Part shown: positions 8,451 through 17,519 of the stretch, one piece after another
How positions within the stretch are numbered: position 1 is the stretch's first letter
Layout of the letters: each line of letters starts with the position of its first letter
NCBI RefSeq assembly: GCF_001469955.1
Contig: NZ_LOPU01000018.1
Location: 436,001-500,000, forward strand
Direction of reading: 5' to 3'
Source: Haloprofundus marisrubri
GTDB lineage: Archaea > Halobacteriota > Halobacteria > Halobacteriales > Haloferacaceae
DNA: 64,000 bases
Program-made: the position numbers and the translations under genes
Notes under the pieces: generated by a model
Told to the model about the DNA's origin: nothing
Databases searched by the model: none
The model's input: only the letters and a program-made list of their open reading frames with translations

Positions 8451-8645
8451 ATGGGATTCGAATGGGTAGCGTACTTCGAGTGCAGTGCGTGCGGGACGGC
8501 CGAACGAGCGGACGTCATCGAGTACGACTGCTTCGGGTACGCGGTGTGTCCGGCGTGCGGCCACGAGACGGGACCGCTCGCCAGCGCGAACTCGAACACG
8601 AGCGTGAACGTCGGCGTCGACGGCGACAGTCGAACAGCGCCGTAG
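8451..8645 (+). CDS. small zinc-ribbon protein (64 residues)
   Basis: A 64-residue protein with two CxxC knuckles, ECSACG near residue 10 and VCPACGHE near residue 33, spaced as in a zinc ribbon, followed by a polar Ser/Asn-rich tail. It belongs to the abundant class of haloarchaeal zinc-finger microproteins; no function can be assigned. A TATA-like element lies ~30 nt upstream, supporting the ATG at 8451. The next small gene begins 27 nt after its stop. Confidence 0.75.
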   Translation: MGFEWVAYFECSACGTAERADVIEYDCFGYAVCPACGHETGPLASANSNTSVNVGVDGDSRTAP

Positions 8646-8672
8646 TTTAGTCGGCGGCGTCCAACAGGGGGT

Positions 8673-8906
8673 ATGGGCTGGACGAAAGCCGAGACGACCG
8701 ACCGACTCACCGAGTGGGAACGCGACGACGGATGGGCGACGATTCGCCTCCGCGAGACGGGGGCGGGCCGCTGGGTCGTCCGCCTCGACAGACTCGAACA
8801 GGCTCCCGACGGGCGGACGTATCGCCGCGAGTCCGTCGAGACGCGCGAGGCGGCGCTCGAACTCGTCGAGGAGTGGAAAGCGGACTCCGACGTGCCGACG
8901 GCGTGA
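8673..8906 (+). CDS. conserved-looking small hypothetical protein (77 residues)
   Basis: 77 residues, soluble, acidic, no Cys, no membrane segment. The pattern of W, R and E residues (DGWATIRLRETGAGRWVVRL, then TREAALELVEEWKAD) suggests a small beta-sheet plus C-terminal helix. It follows the zinc-ribbon gene by 27 nt and may be co-transcribed. Not recognised; the evidence that it is a gene is haloarchaeal codon and amino-acid composition together with position. Confidence 0.65.
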   Translation: MGWTKAETTDRLTEWERDDGWATIRLRETGAGRWVVRLDRLEQAPDGRTYRRESVETREAALELVEEWKADSDVPTA

Positions 8907-8959
8907 GGAGTGCGGGCCGAAGGAGCGAGAAGACGCGTCGTCGGAGCGGCCGCAGGTTC

Positions 8960-9775
8960 TCAGTACTGTCCGAGCACGCCGAGTCGTCGCGCCCGGCGAC
9001 TCGCCCGGCCGAAGACGTACGCGCCGATAGCGAGGTAGCCGACGGCGGTCAGGACGAGCATCCCGACCTCGAACGCCTGAAACTCCCAGAGCTGTGTTCC
9101 TTGCGTCATCGCCTCGCGGAGCAGCGCGCTCCCCTGTGCGAGCGGGAGGAGTCGAAGCGCTGGCACTGCGTCCACCGGCGCGGCGATGAGCGCGACGAAC
9201 GCGAACTGAATCAGCTGAAACAGGTTCTCGATACGCTTGTAGACGAGCGCCAAGCCCGCGAAGACGAAGCCGACACCGAGCGCCGAGGCGATGGTGAGCA
9301 CGCCAACCGGAAGGACGGTTACGAGGTTGACCGAGAGCGACTGCCCCGTCGTCACGAGCATCGACAGGAGAATCACCCCGCCCCACAGCAGGCTAAAGCA
9401 GACGTTCACGGCCGCTTTCGCCGCCATCACCCGGCCGAACCCGAACGGCGACATGAACAGTTGTTCGAGCGTTCCCCACTGCGCCTCGCGGGTCACGTCC
9501 CACGCCAGCCCCGAGTAGGCGACGATGGTCATCGTAAACAGGAAGAACCCGACGATGATGGCCGCGAGCGACTCGCCGAACGCCGCCCCGCCGACGGCCT
9601 GCCCGCCGAAGAAGATGAGCGCAAAGAACACGTACAGGCCGAACAGTTGCGAGATGGTGTTTATGGGGTAGCGGACGAGCAGCGTGAACTGTTTGCGGGC
9701 GATGGCGGCCAAGAGACGGAACCACGGGCGGAAGCCGGAGGTGACGACCGGTACCGACTTCGTCGAGTCGCTCAT
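8960..9775 (-). CDS. ABC-2 type permease
   Basis: 271 residues with about six membrane segments and a basic N-terminus (RLLAAIARKQFTLLVRYPIN), the standard ABC-2 subunit plan. The motif WDVTREAQWGTLEQLFMSPF is the family's typical cytoplasmic loop (xxEREXGTLEQL-like). Its ATG overlaps the ATPase stop codon by four bases (ATGA), so the two are translationally coupled. Exported substrate unknown. Confidence 0.9.
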   Translation of the reverse strand: MSDSTKSVPVVTSGFRPWFRLLAAIARKQFTLLVRYPINTISQLFGLYVFFALIFFGGQAVGGAAFGESLAAIIVGFFLFTMTIVAYSGLAWDVTREAQWGTLEQLFMSPFGFGRVMAAKAAVNVCFSLLWGGVILLSMLVTTGQSLSVNLVTVLPVGVLTIASALGVGFVFAGLALVYKRIENLFQLIQFAFVALIAAPVDAVPALRLLPLAQGSALLREAMTQGTQLWEFQAFEVGMLVLTAVGYLAIGAYVFGRASRRARRLGVLGQY

Positions 9776-10869
9776 TGGTCGCCTCCGTCGGAGACGGACT
9801 CGCTGGCGTCGATGGCCACGGGTGATTCCGGTGACTCCGTAGACTCCCCCGACGCGGGTGACTGATTCGGCCGCACGTTCGGCCCACCGCTGCGGTCGGT
9901 CAGCCCCAAGAACACCTCCGCGAGGTCCGGGTCGACGCTGTCGATGTTCCGCAACGAGACGCCGTCGCGCCGGAGAAGGCCGAGCAGGTCGTACAACTCG
10001 TCGCCGTCGGCGACGGAGACGGTGACGCGCGTGCGGTCGATTCGGCCGTCGTCGCCGAGTTGTTCCCACTCTGCGGCCTCGTACGTCGATTCGAGCGTCT
10101 CGCGGGTGTTCGACGGCACCTCGCCGCCGAGGACGAGACGGTACGACTGCGTTCGGAAGAGGTCGATGAGATTTTCTACCGTGTCGTCGGCGACGATTTC
10201 GCCGTCGTCGACGATGACGACTCGGTCGCAGACGTCCTCGACGACGTCCATGTCGTGGCTGCTGAGCACGATGGTCATCGACTCGCGTTCGGCGAGTCGC
10301 CGCAGTTCCCGGCGGAGTTCGAGCGAACTCTCCACGTCGAGTCCGAGCGTCGGTTCGTCCAGAAACACTACGTCGGTGCCGCGAGAGAGCGTCGCCGCCA
10401 GCGACGCTTTCTGTTTCATCCCGCGCGAGAGGTCGTTGACGGGCGTGTCGGCTTTCTCGGCGAGGCCGAGTTGTTCGAGCAGTCGGTTCTGTCGCGTCCG
10501 GGCCTCGGCGCGCTCTTGGCCGCCGAGACTGGCGAAGAAGTCGAGGTTCTCTCTGACCGAAAGTCGCCAGTAGACGTTGCGCGCGCCCTCCAACATCGCG
10601 GCGACGCGGCGGTACGCCCGACGCGTCTCGGTGTGAACGTCGATGCCGTGGATACTCACCTCGCCCGTCGTCGGGACGACGAGTCCCAGCATGCATTTGA
10701 TGGCCGTCGTCTTGCCCGCGCCGTTGGGTCCGAGCAGTCCGACGACGGTTCCCGTTTCGATGTCGAGAGAGAGGTCGGAGACGGCGCGGACGCCGCCGTC
10801 GGCCTCGTCGCCGTACACCTTGGTGAGGTTGCGCACGGAGATTGCCGGTGGGCGGCCGGTGTCGCTCAT
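9772..10869 (-). CDS. ABC transporter ATP-binding protein (ABC-2 type)
   Basis: 365 residues. An N-terminal ATPase domain (~1-235) has Walker A GPNGAGKTTA, signature LSRGMKQKA, Walker B VVFLDEPTLGLDV and the His loop SSHDMDV. It is followed by an accessory C-terminal domain of ~90 residues and a disordered Ser/Pro/Glu-rich tail of ~40 residues (SGESTESPESPVA). The order ATPase then permease with an ATGA overlap defines an exporter operon. No substrate clue; the tail length is unusual but such tails are common in haloarchaea. Confidence 0.92.
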   Translation of the reverse strand: MSDTGRPPAISVRNLTKVYGDEADGGVRAVSDLSLDIETGTVVGLLGPNGAGKTTAIKCMLGLVVPTTGEVSIHGIDVHTETRRAYRRVAAMLEGARNVYWRLSVRENLDFFASLGGQERAEARTRQNRLLEQLGLAEKADTPVNDLSRGMKQKASLAATLSRGTDVVFLDEPTLGLDVESSLELRRELRRLAERESMTIVLSSHDMDVVEDVCDRVVIVDDGEIVADDTVENLIDLFRTQSYRLVLGGEVPSNTRETLESTYEAAEWEQLGDDGRIDRTRVTVSVADGDELYDLLGLLRRDGVSLRNIDSVDPDLAEVFLGLTDRSGGPNVRPNQSPASGESTESPESPVAIDASESVSDGGDQ

Positions 10870-10997
10870 GCCGGAACTGGCGGCGGCGACGGCTTAACGG
10901 TTTCCGGCGTCGCACGGGCGTGGCACGGACCCTTGGACTCTCGACGCGGACGCGACGTGTCGAAGACGGTTTACTCGCGGCCACCGAGATTGAGACG

Positions 10998-11177
10998 ATG
11001 AGGCCGAACCAGACGGTTGGCGTGTTCTTTCTCGTCGTGGCGGCGGTATCGTTCGTCGTCTCGGCGCTTCCTATCGCGCCGTGGTGGCCGCTGTCGCGGC
11101 CGATTCAGATTCTCGCGTGGGCAGTCATCGGACTGCTCATTCTCGTGTTGACGCGACAGAAGCGGCGACATCGGTGA
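10998..11177 (+). CDS. small two-helix membrane protein (59 residues)
   Basis: 59 residues with two hydrophobic helices (VGVFFLVVAAVSFVVSALPI and IQILAWAVIGLLILVL) and a basic C-terminus (RQKRRHR), indicating a cytoplasmic tail. The ATG is preceded by TTTACT at about 10970-10975, ~27 nt upstream, fitting a leaderless transcript. It is divergent from the ABC ATPase gene. No known function; composition and promoter spacing support a real gene. Confidence 0.7.
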   Translation: MRPNQTVGVFFLVVAAVSFVVSALPIAPWWPLSRPIQILAWAVIGLLILVLTRQKRRHR

Positions 11178-11226
11178 GCGAACGAGTCGGGGCGAGACCG
11201 CGGCGGCGACACCGCTGAACTCACAG

Positions 11227-11334
11227 TCACGACGCCGCCAGCAGGTCGAGGCTGCCCCAGTCGTACAGTAACCAGATGACGAGAAAGAAAGCGAGAACGC
11301 CGCTGGATCGGTATCTGAGGGCCCAAAAATCGAG
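11227..11334 (-). other. 35-codon in-frame membrane-helix extension behind the UAG of the CBS-ParB gene
   Basis: Immediately after the TAG of the gene at 11335-12117 the same frame stays open for 35 codons to a TGA. It reads as a credible haloarchaeal membrane peptide: a short basic lead (ALRYRSSG), one hydrophobic helix (VLAFFLVIWLLYDW) and an acidic end (GSLDLLAAS). No ATG, GTG or TTG codon exists in this frame, so ordinary initiation is excluded. It is either the remnant of a small gene that lost its start, or a C-terminal tail reached by UAG readthrough. Confidence 0.4.
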
Positions 11335-12117
11335 CTACTGGAGGCGCTTCGTCGTCTCGATGAGCGGGTGGCGAGCGTAGTCGACGACGTCGATATCGTC
11401 GATAGAGGACAGACCCTCCTTCTCGGCGGTTCGCTGCATCCCGAGTTCGACCACGTCGTCGACGACGATGACGTAAGCGTCCATCTCGTCCATCTCCGAC
11501 CGCGCGGCGGCGAGGACGCGGTGGTGGCCGTCGGCCAACAGAAGCGTCCCGGCGTTGTCGATGACGACGAGCGGTTCCGCGAGGCCGCGTTCGAGCTCGT
11601 ACCTCCGGCCTTCGAGTTCGTCGGCGTAGACGCGCGCCTGCGTGGGGATGAGCGCCCCGATTTGGATTCGGCGGCGTTCCTCGTGGACCGGCACGTCGTG
11701 AATCTGTTCGAGCGTTCGCATCAGTTTCCCCACTTTTTCGGGCGTCGCGCGCTCGATTTGGCTTCTGATTACATCCGTGTTCGAGATGATGCCGACGAGA
11801 TTACCTGCGTCGTCGACGACGGGGAGTTTCTGGATGCCCGACCGGAGGATGACGCGGGCGGCGTCGGTGAGTTTCATCTCCGGGTGCGCGACGATGATGT
11901 CGTCGGTCATTACGGTGAAGATGGGGGCGTCGTCGTCGGCCATCAGGATATCGCGGGCGTTGACGAACCCCTCTACTTTTCGGCCGTGACAGACTGGAAA
12001 CCCGTTGTGGCCGTCGCTCTCGACGATTCTTCGGGCGACGTCGCCGACGGTGTCATCCGGAGAGACCGTCGACACCTCACGGGTCATGTACTCTTTCACC
12101 GTGGCATTCCCGGACAT
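11335..12117 (-). CDS. CBS-pair protein with ParB-like domain
   Basis: 260 residues. Two CBS repeats occupy about 1-120 (VKEYMTREVSTVSPDDTVGD, then IVAHPEMKLTDAARVILRSG); such pairs usually bind adenosyl ligands. The C-terminal half (~140-250) is a ParB/sulfiredoxin-like domain with the motif LLLADGHHRVLAA. The combination is found in haloarchaea; a role in nucleotide sensing or DNA-associated regulation is inferred, not shown. The start MSGNATVKEYM is preferred because a TTTTTGCC box lies ~27 nt upstream; a start nine codons earlier is possible. Its TAG stop is followed by an unusual in-frame extension. Confidence 0.87.
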   Translation of the reverse strand: MSGNATVKEYMTREVSTVSPDDTVGDVARRIVESDGHNGFPVCHGRKVEGFVNARDILMADDDAPIFTVMTDDIIVAHPEMKLTDAARVILRSGIQKLPVVDDAGNLVGIISNTDVIRSQIERATPEKVGKLMRTLEQIHDVPVHEERRRIQIGALIPTQARVYADELEGRRYELERGLAEPLVVIDNAGTLLLADGHHRVLAAARSEMDEMDAYVIVVDDVVELGMQRTAEKEGLSSIDDIDVVDYARHPLIETTKRLQ

Positions 12118-12168
12118 GGCCGTCGGTACGCGAGCAGGAGGCAAAAAGCGTGGTGTCGGTCACCCGAC

Positions 12169-13635
12169 TCAGGTCTGCTCGTCGAGGGGGAACTCCAACG
12201 TCAACTCGTCGGCGTCGCCGACACCCGGCACGGGCGCAGTGCCGAGCGTCTCGAAGAAGCGGCCGCTGACGATGCCGCGGACGACTTCGGTCAACGACTC
12301 CGTCGAGTCGTCGCCCACCTCTTCGAGAATGCCGAGGGGGAGTTGTGCGCCCGCCATGTCGGCGTGGCCGCCGGCGCTCCCGATCTGTCCGAGGGCGTCT
12401 CTGAGCGTCTCGCCGAGGTCGATATCCGCGCCGCGGGCGCGCCCGGAGACGTAGACGGTGCCGTCTTTGTAGCCGTAGACCAGCGACACTTTGACACCCT
12501 CCATGTCGAGTAGTCGCTCGGCGGCCTGTGCGAGTGCGTCACGGTCGTTTATCTTGCCGACACAGGACGCCAGCGCCGTCCCCCGACTCTCACGGTTGCG
12601 GATGGCGCGCGCGATGGTCTCGAACACGTCGGCGCTCATACTCGGCGTCTCGACGCGTTCGAGCACCGAGACGTCGACACGTTCGAGCAGATACGCCGTC
12701 GCCTCGAAGTCGGTTTTCGACACCTCGCGGGTGAAATCCTTCGTGTCGACGCGGATGCCGTACAGAAGCGCCGTCGCGACGGTTCTGTCGAGGTCGCGGC
12801 CCAGTCGCTCCAGATAGTCGGCCAACAGCGTACTGGTCGCGCCGACTTCGCTTCTGAGGTCGACGAATCGGGCTTCGACGGGCGCACGCGGCGGATGGTG
12901 GTCGATGACGATGTCGACGAACGTCTCGGGGTCCAGTCCGTCGTTGACGCCGGGCCGAGAGTGGTCGACGAGTGCGATGCCGGCGTACGGTTCGAGGTCG
13001 TCGGTCGACTCCAAGTTCCGGAGTTGGAGGTCCAGCAGGTTGACCAGCGCGCGGTTCTCTTGGTGGGAGATTTCCCCGAAGTAACACGCGTCGGCGTCGA
13101 CGCCGACGGTCTCGGCGATTCGACAGAGCGCGATGGCGCTGGCGATAGCGTCGGGGTCGGGGTTGTCGTGGGTGACGACCGCGAGCGGCCCCTCCAACTC
13201 GCGTAACACCGAGAGTAGTCGTCGGAGACGACGGGCGGGTTCGCGGTCGACCATCTCGACGACGTAGTCGGTCAGCACCCCCGTCGCGTCGATGACGCGG
13301 TCTGCGGCCTCGTCGAGTCGCTCGACGAACTCCGGGTCGGCTTCGACGCCCGCGTACGCCGTCACCTGCGCGTTCGGATACTGCTCTCTCGCACTCTCGA
13401 CGGCCGCGAGATTTCGCTTCGCGTCCTCGCCGACGACGAGCACGACGTCGGCCGCTGCCGGATACATCTCGGGGTCCGTCGGGTCGCTGTGCGTGGCTCT
13501 GACGCCTTCCTCGCGCAGCGACGTCACGCGCTCGGGGTCGTCGGTGACCACCTGCACGCGGCCGGGGCGCTCCGCGAGCAGTTCGAGCATCGCGTGACCG
13601 ACCGGGCCACAGCCGAGCAGCAGCCACCTCACCAT
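12169..13635 (-). CDS. TrkA-N/DHH/DHHA1 phosphoesterase
   Basis: 488 residues. Residues 1-~125 form a Rossmann TrkA-N (RCK) domain with LLLGCGPVGHAML. A DHH phosphoesterase domain follows with VVTHDNPDPDAIASA, ALVDHSRPG and DIVIDHHPP as metal-binding motifs, and a DHHA1 domain with GSAGGHADMAGAQ near residue 435. DHH-DHHA1 enzymes hydrolyse short oligonucleotides or cyclic dinucleotides; fusion to a nucleotide-sensing RCK-type domain suggests a regulated c-di-AMP or nanoRNA phosphodiesterase, which is an inference. The neighbouring CBS-ParB gene lies in the same direction 51 nt downstream. Confidence 0.9.
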   Translation of the reverse strand: MVRWLLLGCGPVGHAMLELLAERPGRVQVVTDDPERVTSLREEGVRATHSDPTDPEMYPAAADVVLVVGEDAKRNLAAVESAREQYPNAQVTAYAGVEADPEFVERLDEAADRVIDATGVLTDYVVEMVDREPARRLRRLLSVLRELEGPLAVVTHDNPDPDAIASAIALCRIAETVGVDADACYFGEISHQENRALVNLLDLQLRNLESTDDLEPYAGIALVDHSRPGVNDGLDPETFVDIVIDHHPPRAPVEARFVDLRSEVGATSTLLADYLERLGRDLDRTVATALLYGIRVDTKDFTREVSKTDFEATAYLLERVDVSVLERVETPSMSADVFETIARAIRNRESRGTALASCVGKINDRDALAQAAERLLDMEGVKVSLVYGYKDGTVYVSGRARGADIDLGETLRDALGQIGSAGGHADMAGAQLPLGILEEVGDDSTESLTEVVRGIVSGRFFETLGTAPVPGVGDADELTLEFPLDEQT

Positions 13636-13666
13636 AGGAGAGGTTCGGTCGCCTCGGGGGAAAACC

Positions 13667-14251
13667 CTACCGTCCTCCCGGCGAGACGGCGACTGCGCTC
13701 ACCCATCGCTCACGTCCATCGACGGAGCGGGGGTCGAAGCGGGCGTCGGTGAGAAGCGAGCGAACGTCCTCAGCGAGATACCGCTCGAAGTACCGACCGT
13801 CGGCGTCACAGCCGCTTTTCTCGCCGCGTTTCACCGAGAGGTAGACGACACCGTCGGGCGCAAGAACGCGCTCGAACTCCCGAAGAATCCCGGGCGCGTC
13901 CGACCGCCCGACATGGTGAAACGACGCGCAACTCCAGACGCCGTCGAACGTCTCGTCACGGAACGGGAGCTCTCGCATGTCGCCTCGAACGAACGACGCA
14001 GCGGGGACGCTTTCGTGGGCGCTTTCGACGAACGAGGGCGTGAGGTCGATACCGGTGACGTCGTAGCCAGCGGCGCTGAACGTCTCCGAGTCCGCGCCGG
14101 GACCACACCCGACGTCCAGTACGCGCTTACCCGGGAGCGCCGCACGAAACTCGTCGCCGAAGCGAGCGGCTATCGACTCCGAGCGATACTTTTCTACGAA
14201 ACTCTCTGCGTTGCGCTCGTAGGCGTCGAGCGTGCCCGAGACGTCGTCCAT
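13667..14251 (-). CDS. class I SAM-dependent methyltransferase
   Basis: 194 residues, soluble. SAM-binding motif I is VLDVGCGPGADSE, the motif II region is VTGIDLTPSFVE, and FVRGDMRELPF is the post-II region, all typical of Methyltransf_11/UbiE-like enzymes. Substrate not identifiable. An AATTAATT sequence ~25 nt upstream of the ATG is a good TATA candidate, so it probably has its own promoter although it lies just upstream of the DHH gene on the same strand. Confidence 0.87.
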   Translation of the reverse strand: MDDVSGTLDAYERNAESFVEKYRSESIAARFGDEFRAALPGKRVLDVGCGPGADSETFSAAGYDVTGIDLTPSFVESAHESVPAASFVRGDMRELPFRDETFDGVWSCASFHHVGRSDAPGILREFERVLAPDGVVYLSVKRGEKSGCDADGRYFERYLAEDVRSLLTDARFDPRSVDGRERWVSAVAVSPGGR

Positions 14252-14400
14252 GCCGTCGTGTTACGCGTCGGTGACAATTAATTTCTGATTCGACAGAAGT
14301 GCGAGTCTTGGGAGTGCCGGCGTTCGGCCTCCCGCGTCGCCTCTCACGTCACTGTCGCAGACGTGGCTAGAGGAGTCGAATCCAACGAGAGGATGAAACG

Positions 14401-14430
14401 GAACGAAAAACGAAAACTCGAAAAGCGAAA
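14401..14430 (-). terminator. T-rich terminator region behind the nuo operon
   Basis: Starting a few bases after the nuoN stop, the transcribed strand reads as several T4-T5 runs separated by C/G (rich in TTTTC). This is the type of T-tract at which archaeal polymerase terminates, and it fits the end of the eleven-gene operon. Confidence 0.65.
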
Positions 14431-14436
14431 CGGAAC

Positions 14437-15981
14437 TCAGGCGAACAGCGTTCCGGCGACGGTTTGGGCCGTCTCGATAACCGGCGGGAAGCCGGGCAAG
14501 AGCAAGACGGTGCCGACGGCGGCAATCATCACGGCGGCGTAGAGGCCGACGGGCTGACTGCCGAGTTCGAAGGAGCCGCTCGGGTCCTCGAACCACATCG
14601 CGCGCACGACGCGACTGTAGTAGAACAGCGACAGCACGCTGTTGAGTGCGCCGATGGCGGCGAGCCACCAGAAGCCGTTCTCGATGGCCTCGAAGAACAG
14701 GAAGTACTTCGAGAAGAAGCCGCCGAACGGCGGCAGTCCGGCGAGGCTGAACATGAACACGGACATCGCAACACAGGCGACCGGGGCCTGCGTCGCCAAG
14801 CCGTTGTAGTCCTCGAACGTCCGGCCGACGCCCCAGCGCTCCACCATGGCGATGAAGAGGAACGCGCCGGTGTTCATGAAGCCGTAGACGAACAGGTGCG
14901 CCATGCTCGCGCCGAGCACGTTGCCGTTGGCGCTGCCGCCCGCCGACAGTGCGGCGAGGCCGATGAGCGCGTAGCCGGCGTGACCGATGCTGGAGTACGC
15001 GAGCATCCGCTTGACGTTCTCCTGGGTCGCCGCGGCGAAGTTACCGAGCGTCATCGTGACGACGGCGAGAATCTGGAACGCGAGCACCCAGTTGATACCT
15101 TCCGGAATCGTCGCAAGCGGGAACGCTTCGACGAACACGCGGAAGGCGACGGCGAACCCGGCGGCCTTCGAGGCCGACGAGAGGAACGCCGAGACGGGTG
15201 CGGGCGCGCCCTCGTACGCCTCCGGTGCCCAGAAGTGGAACGGAACGGAGGCGGTCTTGAACGCGAAGCCACCGGCGACCATCAGCACGCCGAGGCCGGC
15301 GATGCCGACGAACTCGCCGCCGCTGAGCGCTTCGGCGATATCCGCGAAGATGAGCGACCCGGTCGCGGCGTACACCAGGCTGATGCCGAAGGTGAACACC
15401 GCAGCGGAGAGTGCGCCGATGAGGAAGTACTTCAGACCCGCTTCGACGCTGCCGCGGTTCTCCTTGAGGTACGCGACGAGTACGTACGACGGCAGCGACG
15501 CGAGTTCGAGGCTGACGAGTACGGTCGCCAGCGAGTTCGCCGACGCCATGAGCGCCATCCCGCTGGCGGCGAACAGCACGAGCGAGTAGAACTCGCCTTG
15601 GTGTTTGTGGTCGCGCAGGTAGTCGTAGCTGGCGATGGTGACCATCACCACGACGCTCGTGAAGATGGCCGTGAAGAACAGGCTCATCCCGTCGACGACG
15701 AGCGCGTCGGCGAACAGCGTGATTGCGCCGCCGTCCTGACCGACGCCGGTTGCGAGCGACCACGCGGTGGCCGCCAGCGCGGCGGCGGCACCGAGCGTCG
15801 AGACGCCCGCCAACAGCGCGCTGTTGGTGGTGTCCGCGTCGATACTGTCGATGAGCAGGAGTACGAGTCCCGTCACCGCGAGGATGAGCACCGGCGCGAG
15901 CGCCGTCCAGTCGGGCAGTTGGCCCATCTGCATCGGCGACGCGAGCGCGGTGAGTCCGGCGAACGCGGCGGGTGCCGTCAT
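14437..15981 (-). CDS. nuoN: NADH dehydrogenase-like complex subunit N
   Basis: 514 residues, about 14 membrane helices, antiporter-like proton-pumping subunit of the complex I membrane arm. The conserved helix region around VKRMLAYSSIGHAGYALIG is diagnostic for the NuoL/M/N family. The start codon overlaps the nuoM stop by four bases. It is the last gene of the operon, followed by a T-rich terminator. Confidence 0.95.
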   Translation of the reverse strand: MTAPAAFAGLTALASPMQMGQLPDWTALAPVLILAVTGLVLLLIDSIDADTTNSALLAGVSTLGAAAALAATAWSLATGVGQDGGAITLFADALVVDGMSLFFTAIFTSVVVMVTIASYDYLRDHKHQGEFYSLVLFAASGMALMASANSLATVLVSLELASLPSYVLVAYLKENRGSVEAGLKYFLIGALSAAVFTFGISLVYAATGSLIFADIAEALSGGEFVGIAGLGVLMVAGGFAFKTASVPFHFWAPEAYEGAPAPVSAFLSSASKAAGFAVAFRVFVEAFPLATIPEGINWVLAFQILAVVTMTLGNFAAATQENVKRMLAYSSIGHAGYALIGLAALSAGGSANGNVLGASMAHLFVYGFMNTGAFLFIAMVERWGVGRTFEDYNGLATQAPVACVAMSVFMFSLAGLPPFGGFFSKYFLFFEAIENGFWWLAAIGALNSVLSLFYYSRVVRAMWFEDPSGSFELGSQPVGLYAAVMIAAVGTVLLLPGFPPVIETAQTVAGTLFA

Positions 15982-17519
15982 TGCAGCACACCTCCGATGA
16001 CCGGGTCGACGGCGTCAGTAATCATGCTGAAGAATATCTCCGGAGCGACGCCGAGCGCGATGATGCAGACGAGCAACACCGCGAGCGGCAGGGTGTCGTG
16101 CAGCGGTGCCGGACCGACCTCGTAGTCGGTGTCGAGGCGGAACGGTCCGAACAGCGTCCGCTGCATGGCGAACAGCAGGTAGCCCGCGACGATGACGATG
16201 CCGAACATCGCCGCCGCCGTGAACAGCGCGAGGCCGTTGCCGGCGATGACCGACGACTGGAACGCGCCGGTGAAGATGAAGAACTCCGCGGCGAAGCCAG
16301 CCATCAGCGGCAGGCCCATGTAGCCGAACGCGCCCGCGATGAGGATACCCGTCGTGACGGGCATCCGGTCTGCCATCCCGGACATATCGCCGACCATCCG
16401 CGTGTGCGTCGTGTTGTAGATGACGCCGACCGCCATGAACATCAGCCCCGAGATGAGGCCGTGGGCGACCATCTGGAACGTCGCGCCGCCGACACCGTAG
16501 GCGGTGTAGGCGACGAGTCCGAGGATGACGTAGCCCATCGACGACACAGACGAGTACGCGACGATGCGCTTGAGGTCCTGCTGTGCGAGTGCGAGCATCG
16601 CGCCGTAGATGACGCTCAGCACCGCGATGGCTGCGATGAAGGGCGCGTACTCGACGGCGACCTCAGGCAGCATCGTGAAGTTGAATCGAAGCAGGGCGTA
16701 GGTCCCCATCTTCAGGAGGACGCCCGCCAGCATCACCGACACCGGCGTCGGGGCTTCGACGTGAGCGTCCGGCAGCCACGTGTGCACCGGAACGACCGGC
16801 ACTTTCACCGCGAACCCGAAGAACATCGCCGCGAAGGCGACGACTCGGAGCGTGTTCGCGTCGAGGCCGTAGAACGACCCGAGGTCACCGCCGCGAAGCG
16901 CCTGTGCGACGTCGGGCAGCGCGAACGACGACGTGGAGTCGCCGAGGCCCAACACGAGCGCCATGAAGCCGATGAACATGATGAGCGACGCCGCGTTCGT
17001 GTAGACGAAGAACTTGATGGCGGCGTACTTCCGGCGTGGGCCGCCCCAGACGCCGATGAGGAAGTACATCGGCACGAGGACGGCTTCCCAGAAGATGAAC
17101 CAGAGGAAGAAGTCCAGCGCCGTGAACACGCCGAGCAGGTTCGCCTCCATGAACAGCATGAGGCCGAAGAACTGCGACTGGCGGTGCTGGATGGGCGTCC
17201 ACGCGCTCACGATTGCGAGCGAGGTGAGCACCGTCGTCAGCACGACCAACGGCAGGCTGATGCCGTCGACGCCGACGTACCACGAAATCTCGTAGCCCGC
17301 GACTTCGAGCCACGGGATGACTGTCTCGAACGCGGTCTGGCCGCCCAACAGGGCGTTGCCGGACGCGTCGAACTGCGACCACATGTAGAGGCTCCCGAGG
17401 ACGGGAACCAGACTGAGAGCGAACGCGCCACGGCCGGCCAGTCGGTCCGGAAGGACGAACGTGACCAGTGCGGCGGCGAACGTGAATGCGATGAGCGCTT
17501 CGATTATCATACGAACCAA
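15978..17519 (-). CDS. nuoM: NADH dehydrogenase-like complex subunit M
   Basis: 513 residues, about 14 membrane helices, antiporter-like proton-pumping subunit. The conserved segment HTWLPDAHVEAPTPVSVMLA and the downstream DLKRIVAYSSVSSMGYV identify NuoM. It overlaps nuoN by four bases and nuoL by about 13 bases, indicating tight translational coupling within the operon. Confidence 0.96.
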   Translation of the reverse strand: MVRMIIEALIAFTFAAALVTFVLPDRLAGRGAFALSLVPVLGSLYMWSQFDASGNALLGGQTAFETVIPWLEVAGYEISWYVGVDGISLPLVVLTTVLTSLAIVSAWTPIQHRQSQFFGLMLFMEANLLGVFTALDFFLWFIFWEAVLVPMYFLIGVWGGPRRKYAAIKFFVYTNAASLIMFIGFMALVLGLGDSTSSFALPDVAQALRGGDLGSFYGLDANTLRVVAFAAMFFGFAVKVPVVPVHTWLPDAHVEAPTPVSVMLAGVLLKMGTYALLRFNFTMLPEVAVEYAPFIAAIAVLSVIYGAMLALAQQDLKRIVAYSSVSSMGYVILGLVAYTAYGVGGATFQMVAHGLISGLMFMAVGVIYNTTHTRMVGDMSGMADRMPVTTGILIAGAFGYMGLPLMAGFAAEFFIFTGAFQSSVIAGNGLALFTAAAMFGIVIVAGYLLFAMQRTLFGPFRLDTDYEVGPAPLHDTLPLAVLLVCIIALGVAPEIFFSMITDAVDPVIGGVLQ

